Shown here: in pieces, positions 32,615 through 46,560 of the stretch
How the letters are laid out: every line of letters starts with the position of its first letter
Position numbering within the stretch: position 1 is the first letter of the stretch
From: Anoplolepis gracilipes
Taxonomy: Eukaryota > Arthropoda > Insecta > Hymenoptera > Formicidae
NCBI RefSeq assembly: GCF_047496725.1
Contig: NC_132986.1
Coordinates: 4,062,501 to 4,126,500 of the forward strand
Reading direction: 5' to 3'
Length of the DNA: 64,000 nucleotides
Program-made: the position numbers and the translations under genes
The notes under the pieces: generated by a model
Seen by the model: only the letters and a program-made list of their open reading frames with translations
The model's database searches: none
What the model was told of the DNA's origin: nothing

Positions 32615-33922
32615 GCACCCAATATTCCGACCACTATGGAACTGACAACGCAAGACATAACTTTCGCCCTGACAAGAACGCGAGAACAGCCATTGTGCGG
32701 ATACACGCTTCTTCGTACAGAGCATCCCAAACTCTTTATACTAGAAACTAAGAAGGGAGACGTCTTCGCCGAACGAGGAACAATTCCAATTGATAATCTT
32801 GATATTTTCGCATATATGAACTCGAAGTTTGTATATGTAGAAAAACACATACGACATCAAATGACATCTCTTTACCACAATGTCATTCAACAGAAGTGCG
32901 AGCTGGAAAAAGACGTCATGACTAACACCTTATCATTTGCCACTTTACAGCCTGATGAATTCGCCTATCGGTTAATGACAGGACCAGGATACATGGCTGT
33001 CACTGCAGAAGTCATTCATGTAATAAAATGTATTCCCGTTGACGCTATAATTCGAAGAACAAAAGAATGTTATGCCGAGCTTCCTGTAACAGTAAGGAAC
33101 GCTTCACTAATTCTAACACCAAAATCAAGGATACTCATCAAATTCGAAACCCAGAAGGAATGTAGCTTTGAACTACCAACGCTCTACCGCATAGATGATA
33201 CATGGATCCAGCTCACCCCTGACCCACAAGTCATACAATTACCCCCACAACGATTACGCCCGATGACCTCTTTGAGTTGGAAATACCTCACCTCCGGTCC
33301 ATTAGCCATTAGTGGAATATATACGGAAAAAGATATAGAAAAGTTACGAGATCATATTATGTTTTCTGCAGAGAAACCAGCACTTCTAAATTTCATAGCC
33401 CGTGGGATGACAGGACAAGCTGTCGTACCAGGAGAAGTCTCTATATACAGTCTGCTAGACGAGAAATCACTCCAGAAAATAGCTTCGAACACTGTCTCGA
33501 GAATTTGGGGCGGATTTGTAACCTTCGGATCGGCAACGGCCGGAATTCTAGGAGTGTTCCTAATTATACGATTCATTAAATTAACTATTGATACAGCAAT
33601 CCATGGATATGCCCTTCACACCGTGTACGGATGCAGTCTACACCTACTAGGCGCCGTATGGAGTTCGCTCACACATCTCTTACTTCACTTAGCACGAGGA
33701 CCCGTAAATCAACGAGGAATAAAGCCAAAAGAAGATCAATCTCTCCAGGAGCCAACGAGTCCTCCACCAATAACACCGACAGCACCCAAAAACGAGTCAA
33801 CTATCGTAAATGCAACAGCGGTAAATACAACCACCCCTATTCCCATTGTTTACACTGACCTTCGAGAACGATTGAATGATATCAAACAAATCCCTTCGAT
33901 AACATCGGGAATTCGTTCTTAA
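32615..33922 (+). pseudogene. env: Envelope glycoprotein of B1, C-terminal part
   Basis: Continues the env begun at 7538 after the solo LTR. An open frame from 32636 (first Met, not a genuine start) encodes about 428 residues: the second half of the ectodomain, alignable by eye with family A Env from about residue 236 (for example PGYMAVTAEVIHVIKCIPVD against PGYSARVRGEAVQVFRCTPV), a membrane segment (WGGFVTFGSATAGILGVFLI) and a long tail. Compared with family A, about 80 codons are missing just after the insertion point, and the frame shifts there, so the gene is damaged even without the LTR. It ends 13 bases before the 3' LTR. Confidence 0.85.
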
Positions 33923-33935
33923 ATAAGGGGGAGGA
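33921..33935 (+). promoter_or_regulatory. Polypurine tract of B1
   Basis: AAATAAGGGGGAGGA overlaps the env stop region and abuts the 3' LTR start TGTGACGTCC. Confidence 0.8.
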
Positions 33936-35427
33936 TGTGACGTCCCGCCAAAAATTTCAAACTAAATTTTCCAAAATATAAACGTACCGCTGGAGATATG
34001 AACACAAAGTATGAGATATACATATATATCTCAACTTGAACTTAATAAAATATTTAATCAAGCATAGTATTATATAGCTATTAAATTGGACATTGCTTAC
34101 ATAGAAATAATAACAAAATAATACTGACCTTATCAGAAAAATAAGAAAAATATTTGTAATCATTAAACTACTATATATTAATTTTCCAAATAAAAATTAA
34201 AATTCTCTTTACTAAAATATATGGAAATAAAATACTACTGTAATATCAGAATCACCGAAATTCAATTACACGATTGTAACAGAAACATTTGCAAATTAAT
34301 TATATTAGAATTAAATCATATTAACAATCGCTTTATAAATCCTACATTTTCATAAGTATAAAGAAAAGAAAAATAAAGAAAAAGAAATATTATTCAGTAA
34401 AGTACATTTTGGAAGGCATATGCATACTGGCACTGAGAACCATATATATACGCCAAATAAGTTAATATATTTAATAATATTAATAAGCTGATTTTATATA
34501 TCAACATGTAAATCTAAATGGAAGACTTTCTCTTAGTGTAATTGATGAAAAAGTAATATTCAAAAAAAAATAACGCATGACACGTATTATACATATATGT
34601 CTATATATATATATATATATTCATATATATATATATATGTAAAGGAGAGTTAGTCTCCTATGCTAAAGTGAAACCATAAGAAATCACGATAGAAAGGAAT
34701 TATGAATTGAAATAACAGTATTAAACTGCATCTTCCATATAGATACTATTATAAAAGCGGATATGTTAAGATGAAATATGTGATACAACAAGAGAGAAAA
34801 TTAAAGAAAATTTAAATATAAAAGCATAAATTAATAAGTGAAAAGAAAAGAAATATTAATGATGAGACAACTTTGAGAACGAATAATAACTCTTGCTGTA
34901 GTTAAATTAATATGTCTCTCTTGCTGTAAAAAGAATTATAATATAAAAGTGCGAAATTATAAAAACACAAAGAGCCTTTCATTTGCATGATGACGCAATA
35001 GGCGACGGCGAGAAAGACTTAGTGAAATCGAATATTATTCTTATCTCTTGACGCAGAGACCCGATGAAACCGAATATTATTCTTATCTATCGACGCAGAG
35101 ACTCAGCTTGACTAAATATTATGTCAACGCAGAGGCCAGTGAAATCGAATATTATGCCTATCTCTCGACGCAGCGACTCGACGAAACTAAATATTATAAC
35201 AACGTGCCTTTTGATATTCGCCGCTGAATATCAACTTAAGATTAAGAAGAGCTCACCGCTTCTGACGTCTTCGAAGGCGGAGAGTTCCCTCACCAAGAGC
35301 AAGAATCCATCTCCATCGGACGATTAAGGCAACCCGGGAAGTCTTGGATCCACCGGACGCCTAGAGAGAGGTGACCCGAAAGTGGGGACGGAGCGCAGAA
35401 CATCAGTCGAGCTTGCGGACGGAGTCA

Positions 35428-35535
35428 GTCGCCAACAACCCCTCATACTAAGCAGTCGTTCACCACCGGTCATCTAAAAAAGTCGATCCCCATCATCCGA
35501 AGTGAAAAGTCGCCTTCCTAACTTCATCTTAATAA
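35428..35535 (+). repeat. 27-bp minisatellite in B1 3' LTR
   Basis: Units start at 35428, 35455, 35482 and 35509, with a further GTC core at 35536: four full units against six in the solo LTR at 31001-31168. Confidence 0.8.
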
Positions 35536-36177
35536 GTCACTTCAACATCTCTCCGAAACGTTAGTCCGAAGTCGTAAAAAGTCTCTGTGTCTTTATACAC
35601 TCACTGCGTCCTAAAATCAATTTTAACTTAATTTTCGTCAGCTACTTTGTCGTCAAGGTAGATCTTTAATAATACTTTACTTTCTCGTCTTCGCGACTCG
35701 TCTCATATTATAATTTAGAGCTTCGACTCACTCTATATTATAATTTAGAATTATTACTTTATTGTTAACTAATCTCCAATTTCTGGTACAGTGCGGTTGT
35801 ACCTTTTTCGTTTGAATTGTGAACAACATTTGTAATCATTACTTGCAACCTTTGTAAAATCTTCAAGCTTTTAAAATACATAGTCGCTTATTTCAGAATA
35901 TTCACAAGTTAATTATTTTAATACAGTGTTCCTTCACCTCCAACCAGTATTTACTATAATTAATTTAATATCGATTAAATACTTAACGTACGTCTGGATC
36001 TTGAGCGTTAGCGAGTCCCGTGCCTGGGATAAAGCAGCGTGACGTTCCCCTTGTGTTAGTTCGAGCAGAGCTGAGACTTAGTCGATGAGCTGCTTGAATG
36101 TCGCTTGATCCAGATTGTCAACCTGAAATGAATAACTTTTTAAATTAGAATAAAATTTTGGTTATAATTTATAGTAA

Positions 36178-36525
36178 ATGCCTGGTTCTCGTCACGCCGG
36201 TAAACGTCATAGACAACTACGTGCCGCTTTACGCGGACAGAGACAAATTTCGAACAGTGATAACGGTCTCAGTCAAGTAGAAAAAGACAATCCAATTAGC
36301 GTACCGGACAATCAAAAAATTGTGGTAGAACTTTTCGACTAGCTTCCTGCATCTGACTCAGTTGAAGCTCCCATCTCGCGAAGAACCTTCGAATTTATTG
36401 GCTGGCCCGAACCTTTGGTTGAAATCAAGCTGCATCCCGCCTCAACCTCTACCACTGACATCCCTGAGGGAGATCCACGACGTCCAGAGTACGAGGAAAA
36501 GACCCAGGAAAATCAGCAAAACTAG
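36178..36525 (+). pseudogene. LTR-B arginine-rich protein ORF with one stop (B1 3' LTR)
   Basis: Same length and frame as the intact copy at 30014-30361, but a Gln codon has become TAG at 36340-36342, cutting the protein to 54 residues. The rest stays in frame to 36525 with few changes, so the stop is recent. Confidence 0.75.
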
Positions 36526-38018
36526 AGACATTAATAAAGGTAAATCACTATTTTAAATACATACACGCACATGCGCATATGATCAAGCAAGAAAATACTA
36601 CTATTTTTAATAAAAAAAGAAAACGCACTCATATTCCAACAAAATGTAATAAAAAGCAAAGAATTCTGAATTGAACTACTATTTTTAACACATCGTGTTT
36701 GTCATTTATATGACATCTTACTACTCTAACAATTTCAACTTCGCAAAACAATTATAATTACAATTTAGACATATGCTTCTACGACTAATGCAATAAACTG
36801 TTCCACCTTCAAGCTCCAAAATAAAAATCTTTTATACAGTTAATTAGACGTACATATAAGATATATAGATATATATATATCTCACTCTTTTGAACTCACA
36901 GTTCAGACTATTGACTCTTAAAATTACAAATTGACTCACATTCTGATACTACTCTCAAAAATTATTAAAGTTAAAATACTATACCAAGAAATTTGCAATT
37001 TTAGAATAAAATAAAATAATCGATCTATCAATGTAAGAGAATTAACTACTCGTTACACTTAATTTAATAATAAAAATAACGGAGCATCCCTTGTTTAATC
37101 TCTTCTTCCTATTTTCCATCGGAGACAGTGATTTTGACAACAATAAATTATATCACTGGCCTCCACCACCATATTCCAGTTGTACAATTCTTTATATGAC
37201 ACCTCACCACACAGTGCTGAATCTGCAAAGAACCAAATTTTTATTAACATATATAAATATCTATATAAGAGCAATAAAAATTTTAATGATTCTTTCTTAT
37301 TACGTGAATAGATGCATCAACGATATTTATGAAAAATAAAATCATAGTGCAACAGTTGACTTTCTCTTAAAGAAAGAGATACCTACATTCAATATAAATC
37401 CAAATCATTTAAATTTCTCAATTTAACCTTGTTCTTCATATTAAAGCAGTCATTAATTACTGAGAAATTTGCTCTTACATTATACAAGTCGTAAATTAAA
37501 ACTTTCAAAATCAGTATATATTTGGAACTGCTCCGACGGTGAATTCTACTATACAACAACAGTAAGTACTTAATTCCCCACCATTACTATCACAAACCAC
37601 CTTAATCCCTATCTCAATTTTAATATAATTGAAAATTTGTCAAATTAATCACAATCTATTTATAATTCCAAAACTGAAATTTTCCAATCATTCCAACTTT
37701 AAATTGAATAAATTTCAAACTATTGCAGATATAATTTTAGAATTTTATTTTCTTCTTAATTAACTCGAGTGTCATTGTGCGTCACGTTCATTGCATACGC
37801 GATAATGGTCATGGTGTCATGGAGTTCCTAGAACTTCCTCAGCCTCTCGTTAGTGCCGAGTGAATTGTATTCTGACCACCAGACTATATCAAATATACAA
37901 TAACGAGATTCAACGCGTTTGCTTAACGTTTTTAATCATTTTCAAATTCATATGTCATAAATTTAACCTTTTTTATTTTCAACTTTCTTAATTTTCCTTG
38001 TCAAATAAAATAAAATAA

Positions 38019-38198
38019 ATGAGACCTCAGACAACTGATTCTGAATTTCAACAAAATCCTTTCGTTGACCCTGAAGTCATATTAGAAACTCTAATCCAAT
38101 TTATAGAAGAAAATAAAGAAAACATTATTTACAATTTAGACAATATCATAAAAGAGTTTTTAAATCAAGCCTTTATTATCATCATTCCAGAACAGTAA
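38019..38198 (+). CDS. LTR-B encoded 59-aa protein
   Basis: Not a recognised family. A short intact ORF near the end of the LTR: a polar N-terminus (MRPQTTDSEFQQ), then an amphipathic Ile/Leu-rich helix-like stretch (VILETLIQFIEENKENIIYN) and a hydrophobic end (AFIIIIPEQ). The second solo LTR has the same ORF (41778-41957). The much more diverged LTR at 53411-54693 has an ORF of exactly 59 codons at the same place with mostly conservative replacements, which argues for selection on the protein. It may form coiled coils or bind a membrane or protein partner; this is inference. Confidence 0.6.
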   Translation: MRPQTTDSEFQQNPFVDPEVILETLIQFIEENKENIIYNLDNIIKEFLNQAFIIIIPEQ

Positions 38199-38395
38199 AA
38201 AAATCCCCTGATTTATTAGTTCCTAGTACACATTGATCCTGCTCTCGGCGAAGCCCTGGGTATAGCCGATTTAGACAGATTACCCAAAAACTAAATAGAG
38301 AGCAATTCTGTTATTGACACCTAGACGATAAGTGGGTCACATCACGTGACAATATATATATATATATATATAACCATAAGAATTCTTGACTTTTA

Positions 38396-38617
38396 ATTTT
38401 TAATTAATACTTGATATAATATAATTGAATAGCTATGATTGTATAATTAATTTTTATATTCATTAAGGACAATATTACTTAATTGTGATTTTGTATAAGC
38501 AAGCATTTGGTAATATGCCAAATTATATATATATATATGTATATAGCGTAGATTTTATAATTGAGCAGTATATTTATGTTTTTGAAAATTTTTTTTTTAT
38601 TTTTGGCGAAACGTCAC
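38396..38617 (-). mobile_element. Old LTR-B U3 fragment (inverted)
   Basis: Diverged match to the first 200-odd bases of the B LTR on the minus strand, ending GGCGAAACGTCACA at 38617. It joins head to head with a plus-strand LTR-B fragment. B1's 3' LTR ends 45 bases to the left. Confidence 0.5.
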
Positions 38618-39064
38618 AAGAAATAAAAATTGTAATCATTATTTACCATACATTAAATTTTCAAGTAAAAGTTAAAATTTTCTCTACTAAAATATATGGA
38701 AATAAAACACTACTATAGTATCAGAATCATTGAAATTCAATTGCACGATTGTAACAGAAACACTTACAAATTAGTTATATTAGAATTAAATCATACTAAC
38801 AATCGCTTTATAAATCTTATATTTTCATAACTATAACAAAAACAAATAATAATAAAGAAAAAGAAATATCATTCAGTGAAGCACATTTCAAAAGGTATAC
38901 GCACACTAACATTGAGAAATACATATAAGTTAATATATTTAATAATATTAATAAGCTGATTTTATATATCAACATGTAAATCTACATGGAAGACTTTCTC
39001 TTAGTGTAATTGATGAAAAAGTAATATTCTAAAAAGATAACGCACGACAAGTATTATACATATA

Positions 39065-39095
<31 letters not shown>

Positions 39096-40283
39096 TTAAA
39101 GGAGAGCTAGTCTCCTATGCTAAAGTGAAACCATAAGGAATCACGATAGAAAGGAATTATAAATTAAAAATAACAGTATTAAAATTGCATTAATTAAATC
39201 TTCCATATGGATACTATAATAAAAGCAGATATGTCAACATAAAATATGTGATACAACAAGAGAGAAAATTAAAGGAAATCGAACATTATTCTTATCTCTT
39301 GATGTAGAGACTCTATGAAATCGAATATTATTCTTATCTATTGACACAGAGACTCAGCGAGACTAAATACTATCTATCAACGCAGAGATTAATTTGTTGA
39401 ATATCAAATTGAGATTAAGAAGAGATCACCGCTTCTGACGTCTTCGAAAGCGGAAAGTTCCCTCATCAAGATCAAGAATCCATCTCCACCGGATGACATA
39501 GCCAACCCGGGAAGCTTTGGATCCAGCGGACGTCTAGAGGGAGGTGACCCGAAAGTGAAGATGGACCGCAGAACGTCAGTCGAGTTTGCGGACGGAGTCA
39601 GTCGCTCCTCATCATTCAAACCTAAAAGTCGCTCCTCATCATTCAAACCTGAAAGTCGCTAACCACTCATCATCTTAATAAGTCGTTCATCATAAGTTAA
39701 ACAGTAGACCTGAAGAAGTCATCCTAAGTGATAGAATCTCTGAGTCTTTGTTCGCTGCGTCCTAAAATATAATTCAACTTAGTTTTTCTGACTACTACTT
39801 TGTGTCGTCAAGGTAGAGCCTTTTTATATTTTAAGATTTTTCTACTCCGTGACTCATTTTAATTTAATTTAGATTTAATACTATATTACTATTGACATTT
39901 TTAATCTCGGTACAGTGCGGACGTACCTCTCGTTTTAATTAATAACAGTATCATAGCATATACTTGCAACTTTGTAAAATTATTTTGATATTTGAAATAT
40001 ACTAGCTTATTCTTGCATTACTTCAAGTGAATTGTTAGATCCAGTGTTCCTACATTCCAGAGCCAACATTTACTATAAACAATTAGATATTATACAAATT
40101 TATTACTACAATATTAACTAAATATTAAAGTCATTAGAATTTTATCATTTACTCTATCTGGATAAAACGATAGCGAGTCCCGAGCCTGGAAAAGAGCAAA
40201 GTGACGTGCCCCGCGTTACAGTTCAGGCAGAGCTGAGACTTAGTCGATGAGCTGTCTGGGCGTCGTTTAATCCAGATTGTTAA
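38618..40283 (+). mobile_element. Old truncated LTR-B fragment
   Basis: Diverged counterpart of about 34143-36120 of the B1 LTR. It lacks the first 200 bases and everything from the 115-aa ORF onward. It includes three 27-bp minisatellite units (39601-39681). Its right end adjoins the decayed pol at about 40284. No intact ORF is kept. Confidence 0.75.
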
Positions 40284-41618
40284 TAAAAGTTAATTTAGCA
40301 AAAATAAAATTAATTCAAAAGGAGAAAATTTAGTGCTTTCATGTATGCTTGTATTGTATAAAAACATTGCTAGGGCAAGATGATCATCCCAATTTGAGTC
40401 TTTATTAATTTGTGTTTTCAGATATTCTGTTAGAACGTGGTGAGATCTTTCTATTGATCCGTTAGATTGAGGATGATACGCGGTAGTATTGTTTAATTCT
40501 GAACCTTTTCGCTAGATTTCTCATTAAGGCCGTTAAGAAGTTAGATCCTTGATCGGTTAAAATGGCTTGTGGGGCACCGTATATACATATGAAATTCTTA
40601 GTAAAAGCATCGGCGATTGTTAATGACATGGCTTCTTTTAATGGTACCGCGACTGAATATTTTGTTAGTAAATCTTGCATAGTGAGAATGTAAACGTTTC
40701 CGTTATCAGATACGAGTAATGGACCTACAATGTCCATTGATACTTTGTCGAAAGCTGATCCGGGAGTGTCGGTGATTATCATAGGCTGTTTAGTTTTTAT
40801 TCTAGTTAATTTTTTTAATTGACAGGTTCGACAATTCCGGATAAAAATTTGAATATCCTTTTTCATTGTATTCCAGTAATAGAAGGTTCGCAATCGATTA
40901 TAAGTTTTAATTATTCCTTTATGTCCACCTATTGCTGAATCGTGGTATTCGCGGATAAGAGCTGATCTGTCTTCTGTATTTGGTGTTTGAATAAGATCTT
41001 TGCATATAGTTACGCGAATATTAATATCATTTACATGTTTAATTGTTTTTCTACATAAGCCCAAGAGATATTATCAAAAAAGTTAGTATTCTTAATTGAG
41101 ATAGACTCTAATTGTAATTTATTTAAAACGTCTATTAATGATTTAATACAATTTTTAATGTTGTCTGGCTCTATTAACGTGCGATGATTGAGTTTTAGTG
41201 GTAAAGATATTAAGGTCTTAGAGCGTAATATACTTATTTTTGCTCTTTCATAGGTCTTTGTATGTAGGTAAGAGATTAGCTTCTTGTAACTCTCTTGCAC
41301 CGTTATCAAGGAGTTTACCGTTCAGAGTTATAAAAATTACGTAATTATCATTATGTTTTAATAATTTGTCACGGCTTATTAAAACTTTAGCTTTAGAGTC
41401 AGTGGGTACTTCTACGTATGACAAAATATCAGTTGGCATTAACTCTGCGTCGCTTTCATCGCTGCTTGTTTCTAAATCTTCATTAATAATAACGCTCTCA
41501 TTACTATTGTAATCTTCAATAATCATTGAATCAGAAATTGATTCATTTATAGGCACATTGGGATGCGTTATTACAGGTGGGAGAGTATGGGGAATAACTT
41601 TCACGGAGGTTTAGCCAG
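40284..41618 (-). pseudogene. pol: Decayed gypsy pol: linker, macro-like region and integrase part
   Basis: Downstream half of the pol that begins at 53410, separated by a solo B LTR (duplication CCAG at 41615-41618 and 51725-51728). Read on the minus strand it holds the acidic linker, the macro-like segment in two frames (41604-41248 and 41309-41031), and an integrase (from 41064). The integrase keeps its zinc site (REYHDSAIGGHKG, RNCRTCQ) and two catalytic Asp (SMDIVGPL, ILTDQGSNF). It then shifts frame near 40470 and ends at the junction with old LTR DNA, so the third catalytic residue and the C-terminus are lost. It is clearly related to family A Pol but not the same family; it may be the pol of family B. 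Confidence 0.85.
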
Positions 41619-41777
41619 TGTCACGTGCAGTGACCCACTGTTATCGTCTACCTCGGTGTCAATAACAGGGTTGCTCTCTATTTAGTTTTTGGGTAATCTG
41701 TCTAAGTCGGCTATACCCAGGGCTTCGCCGAGAGCAGGATCAATGTGTACTAGGAACTAATAATTCGGAGGATTTTT

Positions 41778-41957
41778 TTACTGATCTGGGATGATGATAA
41801 TAGAGGCTTGATTTAAAAACTCTTTTATGATATTGTCTAAATTGTAAATAATATTTTCTTTATTTTCTTCTATAAATTGGATTAGAGTTTCTAATATGAC
41901 TTCAGGGTCAACGAAAGGGTTTTGTTGAAATTCAGAATCAGTTGTCTGAGGTCTCAT
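41778..41957 (-). CDS. LTR-B encoded 59-aa protein (second solo LTR)
   Basis: Intact copy of the ORF at 38019-38198, with the same length and the same hydrophobic helix and tail. Confidence 0.55.
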   Translation of the reverse strand: MRPQTTDSEFQQNPFVDPEVILETLIQFIEENKENIIYNLDNIIKEFLNQASIIIIPDQ

Positions 41958-43446
41958 TTATTTTATTTTATTTGACAAGAAAAATTAAGAAAGTTGAAAA
42001 TAAAAAGGTTAAATTTATGACATATGTGTTTGAAAATGATTAAAACGGTAAGCAGACGCGTTGAATCTCGTTATTGTATATTTGATATAGTCTGGTGGTC
42101 AGAATGCAATTCACTCGGCACTAACGAGAGGCTGAGGAAGTTCTAGGAACTCCATGACACCATGACCATTATCGCGTATGCAATGAACGTGACGCACAAT
42201 GACACTCGAGTTAATCAAAGAGAAAATAAAATTGTAAAATTATATCTGCAATAGCTTTAAATTTATTCAATTTAAAGTTGGAATGATTGGAAAATTTCAG
42301 TTTTGGAATTATAAATGGATTGTGATTAATTTGACAAATTTTCAATTATATTAAAATTGAGATAGGGATTAAGGTGGTTTGTGATAGTAATGGTGAGGGA
42401 TTAAGTACTTACTGTTGTTGTATAGTAGAATTCACCGTCGGAGCAATTCCAAATATATACTGGTTTTGAAAGGTTAATTTACGACTTTTATAATGTAAGA
42501 GCAAATTTCTCAGTAATTAATGACTACTTTAATATAAAGAACAAAGTTAAATTGAGAAATTTAAATGATTTGGATTTATATTAAATGTAGATATCTCTTT
42601 CTTTAGGAGAAAGTCAACTGTTGCACTATGATTTTATTTCTCATAAATATCGTTGATGCATCTATTCACGTAATAAGAAAGAATCATTAAAATTTTTATT
42701 GCTCTTATGTAGATATATATATATGTTACTAAAAGTATTGTTCTTTGCAGGTTCAGCACTGTGTGGTGAGGTGACATATAAAGAAATGTACAACTGGAGT
42801 ATGGTGGGTGGAGGCCAGCGATATAATTTATTGTTGTCAAAAATCACTGTCTCCGATGGAAAATGGGAAGAAGAGATTAAGCAAAGGATGCTCCTTTAAT
42901 TTTATTATCAAGTTAAGTATAACGAGTAGTTAACTCTCTTACATTGATAGATTGATTATTTATCTCATCTAAATTTGCAAATTTCTTGGTATAGTATTTT
43001 AACTTTATAATTCTTAAGAGTGGTATCAGAGTGTGAGTCAATTTGTAATTTTAAAAGTCAATAGTCTGAGCTGTAAGTTATTCAAAAGAATGAGATATAT
43101 ATATATATATATATCTTGTATGTATGTCTAGTTAACTGTATAAAAGATTTTTATTTCGGAGCTTAAGGGTGGAACAGTTTATTGCATTAGTCATAAGAGC
43201 ATATGTCTAGATTGTAATTAAAATTGTTTTGCAAAATTAAAGTGGTTAGAGTGATATGATGTCATATAAGTGTCAAACACGATGTGTTATAAATAGTAGT
43301 TCAATTCAGAATTCTTTTCCTTTTTATTATGTTTTGTTAGAATATGAGTGCGTTTTCTTTTTATTAAAATAGTAATATTCTTCTTGATTGATCATATGCG
43401 TATGAGTGTATGTATTTAAAATAGTGATTTACCTTTATTAATGTTT

Positions 43447-43679
43447 CTAGTTTCGCTGATTTTCCTGGGCCTTTTCCTCGTACTCTGGACGTCGTGGATC
43501 TCCCTCAGGGATGTCAGTGGTAGAGGTTGAGGCAGGATGCAGCTCGATTTCAACCAAAGGTCCGGGCCAGCCAATAAATTCAAAGGTTCTTCGCGAGATG
43601 GGAGCTTCTACAGAGTCAGATGCAGGAAGCTGATCGAAAAGTTCTACGACAATTCTTTGATTGTCCGGTACGTCAATTG
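43447..43679 (-). pseudogene. LTR-B arginine-rich protein, C-terminal part (split by A LTR)
   Basis: C-terminal three-fifths of the 115-aa ORF (VPDNQRIVVELFD onward), cut from its start at 49391-49509 by the solo A LTR. An apparent 96-aa ORF running on into the A LTR is accidental. Confidence 0.75.
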
Positions 43680-46560
43680 TGTCACGTCCAGCGCCTCCGC
43701 TTGACACCAGTCGCCGTCCGTTGACTCCATACGTCACCTGTTAAGTAGACATAGTAAGCGTTAAGCACCTATAAAATTCTTTTACTTTCCTTTTCTTTTT
43801 ATATATATATATATATATATAGTTATTATCAAAAATAGATTAAGCCGATAAATACCTTTTATTATGTTTCCGGCTAAAACATCCTTTTCCTTTTTTTTTT
43901 TTTCTTCTTTTTCTTCTTTTTTCCTGTTTTATCCCCATCACTGGTTCTCCCCTATCACCTACCTAAAATGAAGGAAAATAATTAATTAATTGTCCAATGA
44001 AAATTCTCACCTATTTTCCGGCCACCCGGTATATCACCTTCTGGTCCGCCTCCTCAGCACCTGAAAAAGAGAAGAGAAACGACCCACCAAGTCGGTCGAA
44101 CATCTTAATTTTATTATAATTACCCATTTAGTTTTGTCACTCTAGTTGCAGTATCTGAAAAATAAAAAGGAAACATAATATTAAGTATGCGTCAATAGAA
44201 TAACGTAAATTAAGTAATAGCGATAATATAAACCAATGTTCACTCCACCTCGTCGTCATCACTCTTACTAAACACAAACATACACGTACACATCACCATA
44301 GACACACGCATCGAGAATTAACCACCACCCGGTATAACAAAAATATAAAGTAAATCTATATAACAAGCTAAAATCACTCAAGGAAAGAGATCGTAACTGC
44401 GAATGAGCGGAAATACAACTCCCGATACATGTTCACCTTAATAAATTGACACCCGGTATATAAACTAACATTGTCATATTATCCAAACATTAGTATAAAA
44501 TAGTGTTTAACAACCGACCGATTCATTTGGTTAAATTCCATAAGCTTCATATAATAAACTCCGATCGGTACTTTCGGGACACCCTGTATATGAACTTTCA
44601 TTAATTATTAAAACTGAGCAAGCCAAGTAACTCGTATGTGCAATTGCAACTTCCTATGCACAGTCTAAATCACTTTTCTCAATATATCAAAAGTTGTCGC
44701 AACATCGAAAAGCACCCAATTTTTAACGATTTAAACATCACATAAAAAACCCGCCCAGTGACCTTAATTAATTATTTCCTGGCGCCTTGACTCATAAGGA
44801 ACCAAAAAAGGTAGCAACTTATAGGGCTACAGCCCCGCCATAAAAAGTTAAGCGCACATTGTTATAGACCCATTTTGCTTCAGGAACACCTCATATTTTC
44901 AACTTTAATAATTTATTTATTTTAATCCGCACCTCCAATATATAATTATGCCTTCACTATTAAATGCAGTTTTATATCCCAAAGCCGAATTAATACCACA
45001 ATAACGTACATGTCTAACGATTCTGTCACCCAAATATAATAACTTGTCAATTTTACTCATATTCCACCGCAGCGCAGTGATTTCATTAAATCCAAATTTT
45101 AACAATAATAAAAGATTCGATCAAACCCATCTTCTGCATAATAATTCCTTACCATGAATCCAATTTGGTTTGCCAATAAAAATCCGGTCAGCTATCATTT
45201 ATAATTATTTCATATATCAACCATGGAGATAACTTGGTGCATGCACATATACATATATATATATATATATGCGACTCGCTGCAGATATCATAATCCACAG
45301 ATGTTTTAAAGGCAAATTATAATGACCTGACAAGAACTCCTCGAGGCTCAGACAATATTTAAGTAATCAATTAAAACCAATAATAATTAAAATGAACCAC
45401 TCATAATACATATATATATATATATATATTATAGTGAAAACAATATAAATATCCCATAAAGAGTTTAAAACGAATAAAGCTCTGGAAGATAACTAAAGTT
45501 AAATAGTCACACTCAATATATACAATTACTTAATTAACTCTTACTTATACAAGGTGTCTGAAATAACTTGAACGTGATAATATTCTCAAAACTTCGTTAT
45601 CATTTTATTGAGGATGAATGATAATTACAATATACATATGCATAATAAACAAAATGACCATACCTATATATATATTGTGGTACGATAATACACACATCAT
45701 ACACTACATAAACCAAGTATAAACGCATAATGAACACCCAGAAATAATTACATAGATACACGCTCCTTAACAAACACACCATAAAATTATATAACAATAG
45801 TCACTTAATATACCCGGTGATACAAAAATACGCGCGTTATAAACTTATCATCTACACAATGTTTAATCAGTATCTGACTATTATAGACATATTATCCACC
45901 CAGTAACACGCAAATACACACACTCTATAAATAATTTATATACATAGTGACCCATTAGTACGCACAAATAAAGCACTCTCAATAAACCTATTATAAACTT
46001 ATTACAGGCATATTCATATATTAACATACACATAATCAATGTATCATATACATGGTAACACAATAGTTTCGGATCTTATAACTAATTCATACATATTCCA
46101 AGCGTATCACTTAAATTACACACTCAACCTCTCACAATATAAACTTGTCTTAAATTTATGCATTTATACACACTTACACACTCCTCATCCATCCATTGTA
46201 AATATATCACGGCATATTACATGTGCATTTATACCATTATTACATATATATAAATATATAAACCTTTACTACTAGTTATAATGATATACATACATACATA
46301 TAGTTATATAATAGCGAGTTTAACGTCTGTAGACTAATTTAGATCTTGTAATCCACGAATAACATTATGCGACATCATAGATAATTGTTAATTAATAAGT
46401 TAATTAGCGTAATGCTCTCATATCTCTACAATTATTTAAGTACAACGCTATAATACAATGCGGCGATAAGTAATTAATCAGATAAGTTATCGTAACGCTA
46501 GTAATAATTGCGATATATCTAGAAATAACGATATAGATATTACATTATAATGCTAGTCCC

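Larger units (their letters stand above)
33936..38351 (+). mobile_element. 3' LTR of family B provirus B1 (4.4 kb)
   Basis: Begins TGTGACGTCCCGCC after the polypurine tract and ends CACGTGACA; length 4,416 bp. It is matched by the two solo LTRs in the window. It contains a 27-bp minisatellite, a stop-containing copy of the 115-aa ORF and an intact 59-aa ORF. I could not place its promoter with confidence. The right flank starts ATATATAT, so the duplication may be ATAT, but the left end of B1 is outside the window. Confidence 0.92.
41619..43679 (-). mobile_element. Second solo LTR of family B, left segment
   Basis: Inserted into the decayed pol with duplication CCAG. It is interrupted at 43679 by a solo A LTR and continues at 49395; joined length is about 4.39 kb. 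It preserves the unoccupied A2 target (ATTGCTCTTATG) near 42690-42710. Confidence 0.93.

Noticed and set aside
35121..35327. 68-aa ORF in LTR-B, seen in three copies
   Set aside because: It overlaps the 33/42-bp minisatellite and is lost in the old LTR-B fragment; no sign of selection.
39404..39646. 80-aa minus-strand ORF with repeated NDEERL
   Set aside because: Antisense reading of the 27-bp minisatellite in an old LTR fragment.
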